Shown here: positions 51,152-60,566 of the stretch, in pieces
Layout: every line of letters starts with the position of its first letter
Numbering within the stretch: the stretch's first letter is position 1
DNA from: Clostridia bacterium
GTDB taxonomy: Bacteria; Bacillota; Clostridia; Oscillospirales; CAG-272
Direction of reading: 5' to 3'
NCBI GenBank assembly: GCA_017503105.1
Contig: JAFVTS010000028.1
Span: 1 to 64,000, forward strand
DNA length: 64,000 nt
The notes under the pieces: generated by a model
The model's database searches: none
What the model was told of the DNA's origin: nothing
What the model saw: only the letters and a program-made list of their open reading frames with translations
Made by a program: the position numbers and the translations under genes

Positions 51152-51493
51152 TCAGCCTACCTCCTTTTCCTTTACTACAAGTGTTACATGGCTGGTTCTC
51201 TTAAGAATCTGGAATGCTCTGCCCTGAGCTCTGGGCTGTACCCTCTTAAGCGTGGGTCCGGGGCATACGAAGCATTCGGAAACATAGAGGTTAGCAGCGT
51301 CCATGTTGAAATTGTGCTCTGCATTTGCTACCGCGCTCTTAAGAAGCTTGATAAGATGCTCGCTTGCGATCTTGTTGGTGTTCTTAAGAATAGCCATTGC
51401 CATATCGGTATCCTTACCTCTGATGAGGTCAAGAACGATCTGAACCTTGCGCGGAGAAATTCTCACATATTTAAGATGTGCTTTTGCTTCCAT
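51152..51493 (-). CDS. rplV: 50S ribosomal protein L22
   Basis: 113 residues; [20 protein letters not shown] and the beta-hairpin segment near [18 protein letters not shown], which lines the exit tunnel (macrolide site). Confidence 0.97.
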   Translation of the reverse strand: MEAKAHLKYVRISPRKVQIVLDLIRGKDTDMAMAILKNTNKIASEHLIKLLKSAVANAEHNFNMDAANLYVSECFVCPGPTLKRVQPRAQGRAFQILKRTSHVTLVVKEKEVG

Positions 51494-51535
51494 TGTTGGA
51501 ATTGCCTCCTCTCGCTTAACTGCGACTGTTCGTTA

Positions 51536-51811
51536 TTAGTTGTTCGATGTTTTAGAACCCGAGTGTCCTTTGAAGGTACGGGTAAGTGCGAATTCGCCGA
51601 GCTTGTGGCCGACCATATCCTCGGTAACGTATACCGGAACGTGCTTTCTGCCGTCGTGAACAGCTATTGTGTGTCCAACGAACTCGGGGAATATAGTAGA
51701 AGAACGGGACCAGGTCTTAAGAACCTTCTTCTCATTCTTTTCATTCATTGCAACTACGCGATCGAAAAGCTTCTTTTCGACGTAGGGTGCTTTCTTTAAG
51801 CTTCTGCTCAT
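51536..51811 (-). CDS. rpsS: 30S ribosomal protein S19
   Basis: 91 residues; [19 protein letters not shown] and the conserved [18 protein letters not shown]. Located in the 30S head. 23 nt after rplB. Confidence 0.98.
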   Translation of the reverse strand: MSRSLKKAPYVEKKLFDRVVAMNEKNEKKVLKTWSRSSTIFPEFVGHTIAVHDGRKHVPVYVTEDMVGHKLGEFALTRTFKGHSGSKTSNN

Positions 51812-51834
51812 AGTCTGTTGTTCTCCTTCTTCAA

Positions 51835-52665
51835 TTACTTAGCGTTTCTGCGCTTAATAATGAATTTGTTGGTTCTCGCCTTCTTGTTTCTGGTCTTATA
51901 ACCGAGAGCAGGCTTGCCCCAAGGAGTTACAGGTCCGGGTCTGCCTACAGGAGACTTACCTTCACCACCACCGTGAGGGTGATCACAGGGGTTCATGACG
52001 GAACCGCGAACAGTAGGACGGATGCCGAGGTGGCGGGTCTTACCTGCCTTACCGAGCTTGACCGTCTCGTGCTCAAGATTACCAACCTGACCGATAGTAG
52101 CCTTGCAATCAAGACGAACGATACGAACTTCGCCGGAGGGAAGTCTTACCTGCGCGGTGCCGTTCTCCTTAGCCATAAGCTGTGCAAATGCGCCTGCGGA
52201 ACGAACGAGCTGCGCACCCTTACCGGGATAGAGTTCAATGTTGTGGATAATAGTACCTACGGGAATTGCGGAAATGGGAAGCACGTTACCGGGCTTGATA
52301 TCAGCTTCCGCACCGGAGCTTACTACGTCACCGTCGGTGAGTCCAACGGGAGCAACGATGTAGCTCTTCTTGCCCTGATCGTTTTCAAGAAGCGCGATGT
52401 ACGCGGTTCTGTTGGGGTCGTACTCGACACCGATAACCTTTGCGCTCTCTTCAGCGTTTCTCTTGAAGTCGATAATTCTGTACTTCTGCTTGTTTCCGCC
52501 GCCGTGATGACGAACGGTGATCTTACCGTAGCTGTTTCTTCCCGCGGTCTTCTTCTTCTTTGCAAGAAGGCTCTTTTCGGGAGAAAACTTGGTTACCTCG
52601 TCAAAAGAGGGGCTCATCATATTTCTACGCGACGGGGTCGTCGGCTTAAATTTAACTGTTGCCAT
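51835..52665 (-). CDS. rplB: 50S ribosomal protein L2
   Basis: 276 residues; [19 protein letters not shown] with the functionally important His near the peptidyl transferase centre. Typical full length. Confidence 0.98.
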   Translation of the reverse strand: MATVKFKPTTPSRRNMMSPSFDEVTKFSPEKSLLAKKKKTAGRNSYGKITVRHHGGGNKQKYRIIDFKRNAEESAKVIGVEYDPNRTAYIALLENDQGKKSYIVAPVGLTDGDVVSSGAEADIKPGNVLPISAIPVGTIIHNIELYPGKGAQLVRSAGAFAQLMAKENGTAQVRLPSGEVRIVRLDCKATIGQVGNLEHETVKLGKAGKTRHLGIRPTVRGSVMNPCDHPHGGGEGKSPVGRPGPVTPWGKPALGYKTRNKKARTNKFIIKRRNAK

Positions 52666-52685
52666 TCTGCTTTACCTCCTCTGAC

Positions 52686-52982
52686 TTAGTTCATGCTCTC
52701 GAAGAAGGCGATGGGAGCAGAGTCCTCGGAAAGAGTGACTATTGCCTTTTTCCATTCAGAGGAGAAGCCTCTGTGTACGCCGTATCTCTTGGGCTTTTTC
52801 TTCATATTTATTACGTTGACCTTTACGACCTTGGTCTTCTTGAACATAGTTTCAACCGCCGTAGCGATATCCGCCTTGGTCGCATCCTTAGCAACCTCGA
52901 AGGTGTAGCACTTGGAAGCTACGCCGTCCATGCTCTTTTCGGTGATAAGAGGTCTTACGATGACATCTGCATAGCATTTCAT
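52686..52982 (-). CDS. rplW: 50S ribosomal protein L23
   Basis: 98 residues; DVIVRPLITEKSMDGV is typical. It docks trigger factor and SRP at the tunnel exit. Its ATG overlaps the rplD stop by 4 nt (ATGA). Confidence 0.97.
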   Translation of the reverse strand: MKCYADVIVRPLITEKSMDGVASKCYTFEVAKDATKADIATAVETMFKKTKVVKVNVINMKKKPKRYGVHRGFSSEWKKAIVTLSEDSAPIAFFESMN

Positions 52983-53605
52983 CTTGCATATACCTCCTCG
53001 ATTTTCGCAACTGCTTCCTTAGCTACGATGAAAGTATCGCAGTTGAGGATGTCGTATACGTTAATGGTGTTCCACTGAGTGGTCTTTACGCCCTCGATGT
53101 TTGCACAGCTCTTGATTACACAGCTGTCAACCTCGGGAAGGACGATAAGAGTTTTCTTTGCAGCGCCGACAGCCGCGAGCATAGCAACCATATTCTTGGT
53201 CTTGTACTCAGTGCTGGTGATGCTGTCGATAACGATCATTTCGCCGCCTGCTACCTTAGAAGAGAGAGCGCTGAACATTGCGGTTCTCTTGGTGTTCTTG
53301 TTAAGAGATACGTGATAGCTGCGGGGCTTGGGACCGAGTGCGATACCGCCGTGGGTCCACTGAGGAGCACGGGTGCTTCCCTGTCTTGCGTGACCGGTAC
53401 CCTTCTGCTTCCAGGGCTTTCTGCCGCCGCCGGAAACTTCGGTACGAGTGAGAGTGGACTGTGTGCCCTGTCTCTGATTTAAGAGGTATGCTCTTACTGC
53501 GGTGTGGAGGACTGCTGCGTTAACTTCTGCGCCGAAAACCTTGTCGGACAGCGCGAGCTCGCCAACTTCCTTGCCCGCCATATCTACAACTTTAATATTA
53601 GGCAT
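52979..53605 (-). CDS. rplD: 50S ribosomal protein L4
   Basis: 208 residues; GGGRKPWKQKGTGHARQGS loop extends to the tunnel. In several bacteria L4 autoregulates the S10 operon through the leader; a long leader is present here. Confidence 0.97.
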   Translation of the reverse strand: MPNIKVVDMAGKEVGELALSDKVFGAEVNAAVLHTAVRAYLLNQRQGTQSTLTRTEVSGGGRKPWKQKGTGHARQGSTRAPQWTHGGIALGPKPRSYHVSLNKNTKRTAMFSALSSKVAGGEMIVIDSITSTEYKTKNMVAMLAAVGAAKKTLIVLPEVDSCVIKSCANIEGVKTTQWNTINVYDILNCDTFIVAKEAVAKIEEVYAR

Positions 53606-53623
53606 TGTGTGTTCCTCCTTCCG

Positions 53624-54256
53624 TTATGCTTTAACCGAATCGCGGATAAAGACGATGCCGCCCTTTGCGCCGGGAACTGCACCCTTTACTGCGATGAGAT
53701 TCTTTTCTGCGTCAATTTTAACTGCAACGAGATTAAGGATGGTTACCTGCTCGTTTCCGTACTGACCCGCCATCTTCTTGTTCTTGTAAACACGAGAAGG
53801 ATCGGATATGGGACCCATAGAGCCGCATTGACGGTGAACGGGGCCTGTACCGTGAGTCATTCTGAGGATCTTGTGACCCCATCTCTTTACGCAACCCGAA
53901 TAGCCGCGGCCCTTGGTAATACCTGTGATGTCGACCTTGTCGCCCTGGGCGAAGGTATCGACGGTTACTACCGAACCTACGTTGAGTGCGGAACAATCGT
54001 CAAGTCTGAATTCCTTGAGATGTCTTTTGGGGGTGATGCCTGCCTTCTCGAAGTGACCGAGGCGCGCCTTGGTGACGTTCTTCTTGGAAACGTCCTCGAA
54101 TGCGAGCTGAACCGCTTCGTAGCCGTCGTTCTCGACGGTCTTCTTCTGTGCTACCGCGCAAGGACCTGCTTCAATCAGGGTTACGGGTATTACGTTGCCT
54201 TTTTCGTCGAAGATCTGAGTCATGCCCAGCTTCTTGCCGATAATGCCTTTTTTCAT
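53624..54256 (-). CDS. rplC: 50S ribosomal protein L3
   Basis: 210 residues from ATG 54254-54256 (MKKGIIGKKLGMTQIFDEKG), with AAGGAGG 9 nt upstream. The open frame continues to 54331 but the extra N-terminus is not L3-like. Contains GHKILRMTHGTGPVHRQCGS-type core. 134 nt after rpsJ. Confidence 0.97.
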   Translation of the reverse strand: MKKGIIGKKLGMTQIFDEKGNVIPVTLIEAGPCAVAQKKTVENDGYEAVQLAFEDVSKKNVTKARLGHFEKAGITPKRHLKEFRLDDCSALNVGSVVTVDTFAQGDKVDITGITKGRGYSGCVKRWGHKILRMTHGTGPVHRQCGSMGPISDPSRVYKNKKMAGQYGNEQVTILNLVAVKIDAEKNLIAVKGAVPGAKGGIVFIRDSVKA

Positions 54257-54390
54257 TTTCTTTTCCTCCTTAAGGTTATTGGTTGACGAACGTGATTTTC
54301 CGCGTAGGGCGGTTTTCGCCAACTTGACCACGAGGCCGTGGTGATCCGGGGATTGAAGCCCCTTCTTGTGAAAGTTCCGTCTCGCAGAAC
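54257..54390 (-). other. 134-nt structured gap between rpsJ and rplC
   Basis: No gene. On the minus strand there are three small hairpins: GGGGCTTCAATCCCC, ACCACG-GCCT-CGTGGT and GGCGAAAACCGCC. It may carry a post-transcriptional control site. Confidence 0.4.
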
Positions 54391-54699
54391 TTAAGCCTTG
54401 ATCTCGATCTCAACGCCTGCGGGAAGCTCGATGCTCATAAGAGCCTCAACGGTCTTCTGCGCGGGGTCGATAATGTCGATCAATCTCTTGTGCGTGCGCA
54501 TTTCGAACTGCTCACGGCTGTCCTTGTACTTGTGAACCGCTCTGAGGATCGTAACGATCTCCTTGTCGGTAGGAAGAGGAATAGGACCGCTGACCTTGCT
54601 TCCGTTTCTCTTTGCAACCTCTACAACCTTCTGCGCTGCGGCGTCGATGATCGTAGAATCATAGCTCTTGAGTCTCACTCTGATTTTTCCCTGTGCCAT
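54391..54699 (-). CDS. rpsJ: 30S ribosomal protein S10
   Basis: 102 residues; [20 protein letters not shown] and [20 protein letters not shown] are typical, also the NusE antitermination factor. First gene of the superoperon; AAAGGAGG precedes ATG. Confidence 0.98.
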   Translation of the reverse strand: MAQGKIRVRLKSYDSTIIDAAAQKVVEVAKRNGSKVSGPIPLPTDKEIVTILRAVHKYKDSREQFEMRTHKRLIDIIDPAQKTVEALMSIELPAGVEIEIKA

Positions 54700-54955
54700 T
54701 TGTTTTGTCCTCCTTTTACGTATTGCTCGTGCCGTTTAAGAAGGGCGATGAGGTTTTACACTGTGCCGAGCGTATCAAATCCGCCCCATTAAAATCAGTT
54801 CACAAATCCTACCGCAGAGGAAAAGCGAACCGAAAATAAAACACAGCTGCCGCAAGCGGCATAACTCTTGTTTCGCCCGGTTAAATATCGGACATACTCC
54901 ACGGAAATTCCCTACCTCTTCGGGTAGCCACCTCCCGCTTCATCGCATATCAAGC
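54700..54955 (-). promoter_or_regulatory. long structured leader of the S10 operon
   Basis: About 255 nt from the predicted start to rpsJ. On the minus strand it includes the hairpin CTACCCGAAGAGGTAG (about 54915-54930) and GCCGC-TT-GCGGC (about 54851-54862), but no ORF with a ribosome binding site. Leaders of this kind often bind L4 or another r-protein; no known motif was matched with certainty. Confidence 0.5.
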
Positions 54956-54961
54956 CCTTAT

Positions 54962-54990
54962 ATTATACACTAAAAGTTATAAAAATGCAA
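54962..54990 (-). promoter_or_regulatory. promoter of the S10-spc-alpha superoperon
   Basis: On the minus strand TTGCAT (54985-54990) and TATAAT (54962-54967), 17-bp spacer. No other strong promoter was seen until the terminator at 38941. Confidence 0.8.
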
Positions 54991-55271
54991 TAGTTTTTTC
55001 AAAAAAAGCAAAAAATTTCTTCCGAATTTTTTATGAAAAACGGAGAATTTATTTGTATAATATGCACAAAAATAATTCTTTTCCGTATTTTTCGCGGCTT
55101 ATTTTCGTTTTTTTCTCGGAAAGTTCTGTTTTGTTTGCAAATTATTCACATTTGTGTTGTACAATATATGTATGTGCCTCACGCGCGCGTATTTAATAAA
55201 AGGAAGAATTCCGTTTTTTCGCGCCGATAAGCACTCAGGAGAAAGTAAATCAAACCGAGCCGAGGAGCATT
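54991..55271. other. intergenic region between divergent operons
   Basis: AT-rich, no supported gene. A rightward TTGCAA (55135-55140) with TACAAT (55160-55165) has a 19-bp spacer and is at best a weak promoter for the membrane protein-polA operon. Confidence 0.35.
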
Positions 55272-56174
55272 ATGAATACGAAGGATAAAAGACTGATCAT
55301 TTTTCTGATAAGCGTGTTTACGCTTACCGCAGGGGCGTGCGTTATGAGGGTCCTTGCGCTTATAAACCATTTCGACACCGTGACCAATTACTTTACCAAA
55401 AGCGGGCTCATAATCGCCGCATCGGTAGTGATCTGCATCGCCACCTTAGTTGCGATCTCTTACCTGTTCTTAGGAAAATCGAACGAAAATCTCATTCCGC
55501 ATTTCCACGGCGCGGCAACCTTTATCCCTTCGGGACTCTTAGCGCTCGCGGTCATTTTCGCGCTCAGGGATTTCTTCTCAGCAAGCGCGATCCTTGCGGC
55601 GGCGACGGTTATCGCGGCGGTATGCTTCGTCATCTACCTTTTCCTGAACCCATTCCTCGGGAAGTGTTACAGCACGCTGCGAGGAGCCTTTGCCTTAGCA
55701 CCGATAATTTTTCTTCTTCTCTTCGCGGTTGCCATCTACACCGACACCACCCTTCCGATAAACGCGCCCAACAAGGCCGTTGACCTTTTCGCGGCCGTTT
55801 CGGCTACGCTCTTCTTCACGGGCGAGGCAAGACTTTCACTCGGACGGGAAAAGTGGAATCTTTACACGGCTCTCGGACTTATCAGTATATCCCTTACCGC
55901 GTACTCGTCCGTTCCCGCTATAATAGTTTACTTTGTGAACGGAGCCGAGCTTTCGCTCAGCATTATTCAAAGCGTGCTCATATTCGCTCTGTTCGTATTT
56001 TCTTCTTCAAGAGTGATACTCACGCTCTTCCTTTCATCCGACAAGGAAGGAGCGCTCGCGGCGATCATTTCCAAAGAAACGAAGCAAGAAACCGAGTATT
56101 CCGAAGATGAAAACCAGATGAGCTTTGACGACTTGATGGGCATTGGGCTCGACGAAAGTGAGAACGGCAAATGA
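55272..56174 (+). CDS. multi-pass membrane protein of unknown function
   Basis: 300 residues with about eight predicted transmembrane helices filling residues 8-255 and an acidic cytoplasmic tail (KETKQETEYSEDENQMSFDD) to the end. Not recognised. GAGGAG sits 4 nt before the ATG. It overlaps polA by 4 nt (ATGA), so the two are translationally coupled. No transporter motif is visible. Confidence 0.75.
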   Translation: MNTKDKRLIIFLISVFTLTAGACVMRVLALINHFDTVTNYFTKSGLIIAASVVICIATLVAISYLFLGKSNENLIPHFHGAATFIPSGLLALAVIFALRDFFSASAILAAATVIAAVCFVIYLFLNPFLGKCYSTLRGAFALAPIIFLLLFAVAIYTDTTLPINAPNKAVDLFAAVSATLFFTGEARLSLGREKWNLYTALGLISISLTAYSSVPAIIVYFVNGAELSLSIIQSVLIFALFVFSSSRVILTLFLSSDKEGALAAIISKETKQETEYSEDENQMSFDDLMGIGLDESENGK

Positions 56175-58699
56175 AGAGGATACTCGTAATAGACGGAAAC
56201 AGCATAATCAACAGAGCGTTCTACGGCATAAAGCTCCTCAGCACCAAGAGCGGCAAGTACACGAACGCGATCTACGGGATGATCAACATAATCTCAAAGC
56301 AGCTGACCGCTATAAAACCGGATTTCGCCGCAGTCGCCTTCGACCTCAAAGCTCCAACCTTCAGACACAAGATGTACGAGCACTACAAGGAGGGCAGACA
56401 CCCTACGCCTCCCGAGCTGCTGTCACAGTTCGACGATGCCAAGGAATGTCTCTCTCTTATGGGACTTCACGTTTTGGAGCTGCCCGGATTCGAGGCTGAC
56501 GATATTCAGGGAACGGTCGCAAGATTTGCGCACGCGGAAGAGGACACGGAGAGCTACATTCTTACGGGTGACAGAGATCTTCTTCAGCTCATCGACGAAA
56601 AGACGACCGTACTGCTCGTTACCACGGGTGACACCGTCGCTATGCGAAGAGAGCAATTTCTTGAAAAATACGGCGTTGAGCCCGAGTGCTTCGTCGATAT
56701 GAAGGCTCTTATGGGCGACTCGTCGGACAACATCCCCGGCGTTGGCGGAGTAGGAGAAAAAACTGCCGCCGCCCTCATCGCAAAATTCGGCACTCTTGAA
56801 AATCTTTACGCGTCCATCGACGATCCGTCTATCAAGCCGGGTGTCAGAGAAAAGCTCACGAGGGATAAAGAACAGGCTTTTCTTTCAAAAAAGCTTGCCA
56901 CCATAGAGACCTGCGCTCCGATAGGAAAAGAGCTCGACGAGCTTTCGTACAAGGGCTTTAACAACGCAGGACTTTACAAGAAATTCTCAGAGCTTGAGCT
57001 TAGCTCGTTTATCACGAAATTCGGACTCAGCCCGTCATCCGAGGACAGCACCGCAGAATGCGAAAACGACTCGGCGGCGACGTTTGCCTCCGTGAGTGAA
57101 AGCGAGCTTATATCAATCAGCGCAGGACGCTTGGCATCAGAGATAAAAAACGGCATCTTATATATAAATATTGAAGGAAAAAATTTTCAGATCGCGCTGA
57201 AAGACTTGCACGACCGCGCATTTTTCAAAGGCAAAGAGCTCGTCTGTTACGACGGAAAAAGCCTTTGGCACGAGCTTGACAGCTTGGGGTTTGAGCTTGA
57301 CGGAACCGTATTTCTCGACCTTATGATGTACGCGTACGTCTTAAACCCCGGCGGAAAGGAAAGCGAGCTCAGCTCCCTGCTTGCAATGTTCCTTGGAAAA
57401 AGCGTAGGCGCTGACGCGCCAGCAGCACATCTTTTCCCCGAGCTTGAAGCGAAAATGCTCGGAAAGATAAAGGACGACGGACTTTGCGATATACTGTTCG
57501 AGCTTGAGATCCCACTCATAAACGTACTTGCCGAGATAGAGAAAACGGGCTTTAAGATCGACCCGAAGGGGATCACGGAATTCGGCGAAGCCCTTCTTGG
57601 CATAGAGAGGGAGCTTGCCGAGAGAATATATATGCAGGCAGGGCGCGAGTTTAACATCAACTCGCCGAAGCAGCTTGGCGAAATTCTTTACACGGATATG
57701 GGGCTTTCGCACGGAAAGAAGAATAAAAGCGGTTATTCCACCGACGCGCAAACGCTCGAGGAGCTCCGCTCCGAGTCACCTATAATAGACGATATTCTCG
57801 AATACAGACAGGTCACAAAGTTGAGGAGCACGTATACCCTGCCCTTGACCGAGGCGGCAGACGAAAACGACCGCATTCATACGGATTTCAAGCAGGCGCT
57901 CACCGCGACGGGCAGACTCTCAAGCGCCGAGCCCAACCTTCAGAACATTCCGATAAAAACGAAGCTCGGGCGCGAGCTCAGACGCTATTTCATAGCGAAA
58001 GAGGGCTACACGCTTGTTGACGCCGATTATTCGCAAATAGAGCTAAGACTTCTCGCCCACGTATCGGGGGACTATACTATGAGCGAGGCGTTCGCCTGCG
58101 GAGAGGACATTCACAGAAAGACCGCGGCAGCCGTATTCGGTGTCAGGGAAGAATACGTCACCGAAGAAATGAGAAAAAAGGCGAAAGCGGTAAACTTCGG
58201 TATAGTATACGGCATCAGCGGTTTTTCATTGGCAAAGGACATAGGAACGAGCACCGCAGAGGCGACCCGTTATATTAAAAATTATCTTATGAACTACCCG
58301 TCAATAGATCTTTACCTTGAAAAGGTCGTTAGCGACGCGAAAGAGAGCGGATACACGGCAACGCCGATGGGAAGGCGCAGATATATTCCCGAGCTTCGCT
58401 CTCAAAACGGCAATCTTCGCGCGTTCGGTAAAAGAGTCGCGATGAACGCACCGATACAGGGCGCGGCGGCTGACGTTATGAAGCTTGCTATGATAAAGGT
58501 CGCAAAAAGACTGAAGGCGGAGGGCCTTGACGCAAAGATAGTAATGCAGGTCCACGACGAAATAGTTATAGAAACGGCGCACTCCGACAAAAAGCTGTGC
58601 GCGACTATCGTTAAGGAGGAGATGGAAAACGCCGTAAAGCTCTCCGTTCCCCTTACCGTAGACGTTACCTCGGGCGACAATTGGTTAGAGCAATATTAA
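56171..58699 (+). CDS. polA: DNA polymerase I
   Basis: 842 residues. N-terminal 5' nuclease (about 1-290; LVIDGNSIINRAFYGI, GFEADD, DRDLLQL, MGDSSDNIPGVGGVGEKTA). The middle 3'-5' exonuclease domain is degenerate: the DxE motif is replaced by YINIEG, so proofreading is probably lost, as in many Firmicutes. The polymerase domain has motif A DYSQIELR (D619), motif B RKKAKAVNFGIVYGIS and motif C VHDE (D796). It is coupled to the upstream membrane gene and followed by a terminator. Confidence 0.97.
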   Translation: MKRILVIDGNSIINRAFYGIKLLSTKSGKYTNAIYGMINIISKQLTAIKPDFAAVAFDLKAPTFRHKMYEHYKEGRHPTPPELLSQFDDAKECLSLMGLHVLELPGFEADDIQGTVARFAHAEEDTESYILTGDRDLLQLIDEKTTVLLVTTGDTVAMRREQFLEKYGVEPECFVDMKALMGDSSDNIPGVGGVGEKTAAALIAKFGTLENLYASIDDPSIKPGVREKLTRDKEQAFLSKKLATIETCAPIGKELDELSYKGFNNAGLYKKFSELELSSFITKFGLSPSSEDSTAECENDSAATFASVSESELISISAGRLASEIKNGILYINIEGKNFQIALKDLHDRAFFKGKELVCYDGKSLWHELDSLGFELDGTVFLDLMMYAYVLNPGGKESELSSLLAMFLGKSVGADAPAAHLFPELEAKMLGKIKDDGLCDILFELEIPLINVLAEIEKTGFKIDPKGITEFGEALLGIERELAERIYMQAGREFNINSPKQLGEILYTDMGLSHGKKNKSGYSTDAQTLEELRSESPIIDDILEYRQVTKLRSTYTLPLTEAADENDRIHTDFKQALTATGRLSSAEPNLQNIPIKTKLGRELRRYFIAKEGYTLVDADYSQIELRLLAHVSGDYTMSEAFACGEDIHRKTAAAVFGVREEYVTEEMRKKAKAVNFGIVYGISGFSLAKDIGTSTAEATRYIKNYLMNYPSIDLYLEKVVSDAKESGYTATPMGRRRYIPELRSQNGNLRAFGKRVAMNAPIQGAAADVMKLAMIKVAKRLKAEGLDAKIVMQVHDEIVIETAHSDKKLCATIVKEEMENAVKLSVPLTVDVTSGDNWLEQY

Positions 58700-58702
58700 G
58701 AA

Positions 58703-58740
58703 CACCCCGTGTCAATTTCTTGACACGGGGTACGTTTTGT
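58703..58740 (+). terminator. intrinsic terminator of polA
   Basis: ACCCCGTGTCAA and TTGACACGGGGT form a 12-bp stem (58704-58731) with a TTTC loop; the T run is short. Confidence 0.8.
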
Positions 58741-58770
58741 ATATTATAGTTTACATTTTTAAAGTGCAGT

Positions 58771-60333
58771 TCACAAGCTCTTGATTATCAATTTATCAAC
58801 GGCCGCAAGCGACGCGGGAGAATTTTTGGCGCTGACCGTTTCCTCCGTCAGAGCGTTATCCGACGCAATTTTCATAGGAGAGGTCTTGAAGCGCTTTGCC
58901 ACCTCAAAGAGAGTGTCGCCCTCCTCGGGATAATAAACGCTGACGACGTTTGCCGAGCGTGATACCGTCGGCTCGCTGAGCGCCTCTGAGCTTACGAGTC
59001 TCATCACCTCGCGCTCACAGAACGCGCTGACTCCGATACATACGTCGGACTCCGCGTAAAAACTGTTTTCGCCCGCGGAGAGCTTCGCGTCAAAGCTTTT
59101 AACGCTCCATTCAAGCGCCGCCCCTTCGGGAAGAGACGCACCGAAGCTTACGCTCTCGGTAAAAGGAACGGAAAGCTTAAGGGGCGTATACGCAGGTGCG
59201 GCGTCGTCGAACACCTCGCACGCTACCGCGCCAAAGCGCACCTCGCCGCTCAAGGTGACGGTATTATCCTCAAGCTTTACGCTCTCCGTCTTGACGGTGG
59301 TAGCGAGGTAAACGATGTCGCTTGCGTACTCGGCGTCGGTTTCTTCCTTGGGGATCTGAGCAGACACTTTCACGTTTTTACTCTTTGAGTCGACGAACTC
59401 GTCGTAAGAGGTAAATTCATACTCGTTATTGACCTCGGCAAGCGGTGTGAACGCGTCGCAAACGATCTCTGTACGTCCGTTACCAAAGGCTTCCGCATCA
59501 ATATCCAATATAGCGGATACGTTCACGCGCACGCCGTCGTCGGTAGGCTCAGAGCGGCATTCAAGCGAGCTCACGGCAGCCGAAGCGACCGCCTGCATAT
59601 CCGCACGGACGTCCGCCGCTTGCAGGCATTCTTCAAACGGTATGCGCTTTTCCTTGTTGCAAGGCGCGCCACCCGTCTTTACGAGCGAGAAAACAGAGAT
59701 CTCACCGCAGACCCTGACGCACCCATCCTCACAAACGGCGGAATCGACCCTCGCCTCCGCGCGCTTGGCTATGACCTCAACGTCGTCGAGCGCCGCGCCC
59801 GAAGCGAAGAAGAATTCCTCCGCAAATTCTCTTGCGCCAAGACTTGCGCGAACCGAACGCACGCTCTCTATCGGGCAGGTGCACACCTCGGGAGAATACT
59901 CCTCGGAAAGGGCGCTTCCTTCAGAAAGAGCGGCCGCCTCGGATATCATACGCACGTTTCCCTTTACGGCGCAACGCGCCATCATTTTTCTCGGCCCCGG
60001 AAGCCTGACGCTTGCGTTTTCCGCAGAGAAATCCGCAAATACGTCGCAAAGCTCCTCTTTCATCGGCACCTTGAGAGAATAATCCGCGGAAAAGCTGACC
60101 GACGTAAGATTGTTTTCCGCATCGAGATAAAGCACGTCAAAAACGGCTATCCCCGTCATTTCCGCTTCGTCGGCGTCACGGAAGCTGCCCGACGGCAAAA
60201 CGCTCGCCTCGGTGTGAAGTATCCTTTTGACGTCACCCTTGTAATCGGGTAAAACGTATTCAGCCGAGCACTCGGTATATAATTCCGAAAATCTTCTCAC
60301 CGCTATTCCCTTGCATTCATTCATATTTTCCAT
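58771..60333 (-). CDS. SPOCS (DUF3794) and LysM domain protein, spore coat/SipL-like
   Basis: 520 residues. Repeated DUF3794/SPOCS beta domains (about 1-130, 145-300 and 320-450) are followed by a C-terminal LysM (about 465-515; YYPEEGDTLFEVAKRFKTSP). Known members include SipL of Clostridioides difficile, which ties the coat basement layer to the spore. It implies an endospore-forming lineage. AAGGAGG precedes ATG. The gene stands alone on the minus strand. No clear sigma-E or sigma-K promoter was recognised upstream. Other spore-coat SPOCS-LysM paralogues are possible identities. Confidence 0.8.
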   Translation of the reverse strand: MENMNECKGIAVRRFSELYTECSAEYVLPDYKGDVKRILHTEASVLPSGSFRDADEAEMTGIAVFDVLYLDAENNLTSVSFSADYSLKVPMKEELCDVFADFSAENASVRLPGPRKMMARCAVKGNVRMISEAAALSEGSALSEEYSPEVCTCPIESVRSVRASLGAREFAEEFFFASGAALDDVEVIAKRAEARVDSAVCEDGCVRVCGEISVFSLVKTGGAPCNKEKRIPFEECLQAADVRADMQAVASAAVSSLECRSEPTDDGVRVNVSAILDIDAEAFGNGRTEIVCDAFTPLAEVNNEYEFTSYDEFVDSKSKNVKVSAQIPKEETDAEYASDIVYLATTVKTESVKLEDNTVTLSGEVRFGAVACEVFDDAAPAYTPLKLSVPFTESVSFGASLPEGAALEWSVKSFDAKLSAGENSFYAESDVCIGVSAFCEREVMRLVSSEALSEPTVSRSANVVSVYYPEEGDTLFEVAKRFKTSPMKIASDNALTEETVSAKNSPASLAAVDKLIIKSL

Positions 60334-60498
60334 AAAAACCTCCTTTTTTGCTGTTCAAGAATATGCAGACGGCTTTGCGTTTATTCCACCGAGCCCGTTT
60401 TTTTAAAAAATGCGCCGCCGAGCAAAATTTCTTTGTTTTATTATATTTTTGAGCAAGCAAGGCTTCCTCGACAGCTCCCAAGCCCGCGTGCGTTTGAC
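60334..60498. other. intergenic region between divergent genes
   Basis: No gene seen. Mixed GC-rich and poly-T stretches; nothing recognisable apart from the plus-strand promoter at its right end. Confidence 0.4.
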
Positions 60499-60527
60499 TT
60501 GACAAGGCGCGGGAAATGTATTATAAT
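60499..60527 (+). promoter_or_regulatory. promoter of second AraC regulator
   Basis: Perfect TTGACA (60499-60504), 17-bp spacer, TATAAT (60522-60527), 39 bp before the ATG. Confidence 0.9.
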
Positions 60528-60566
60528 TATTGAGATCCAACTAAAATTACGGGGTTGTTTTGCAAA

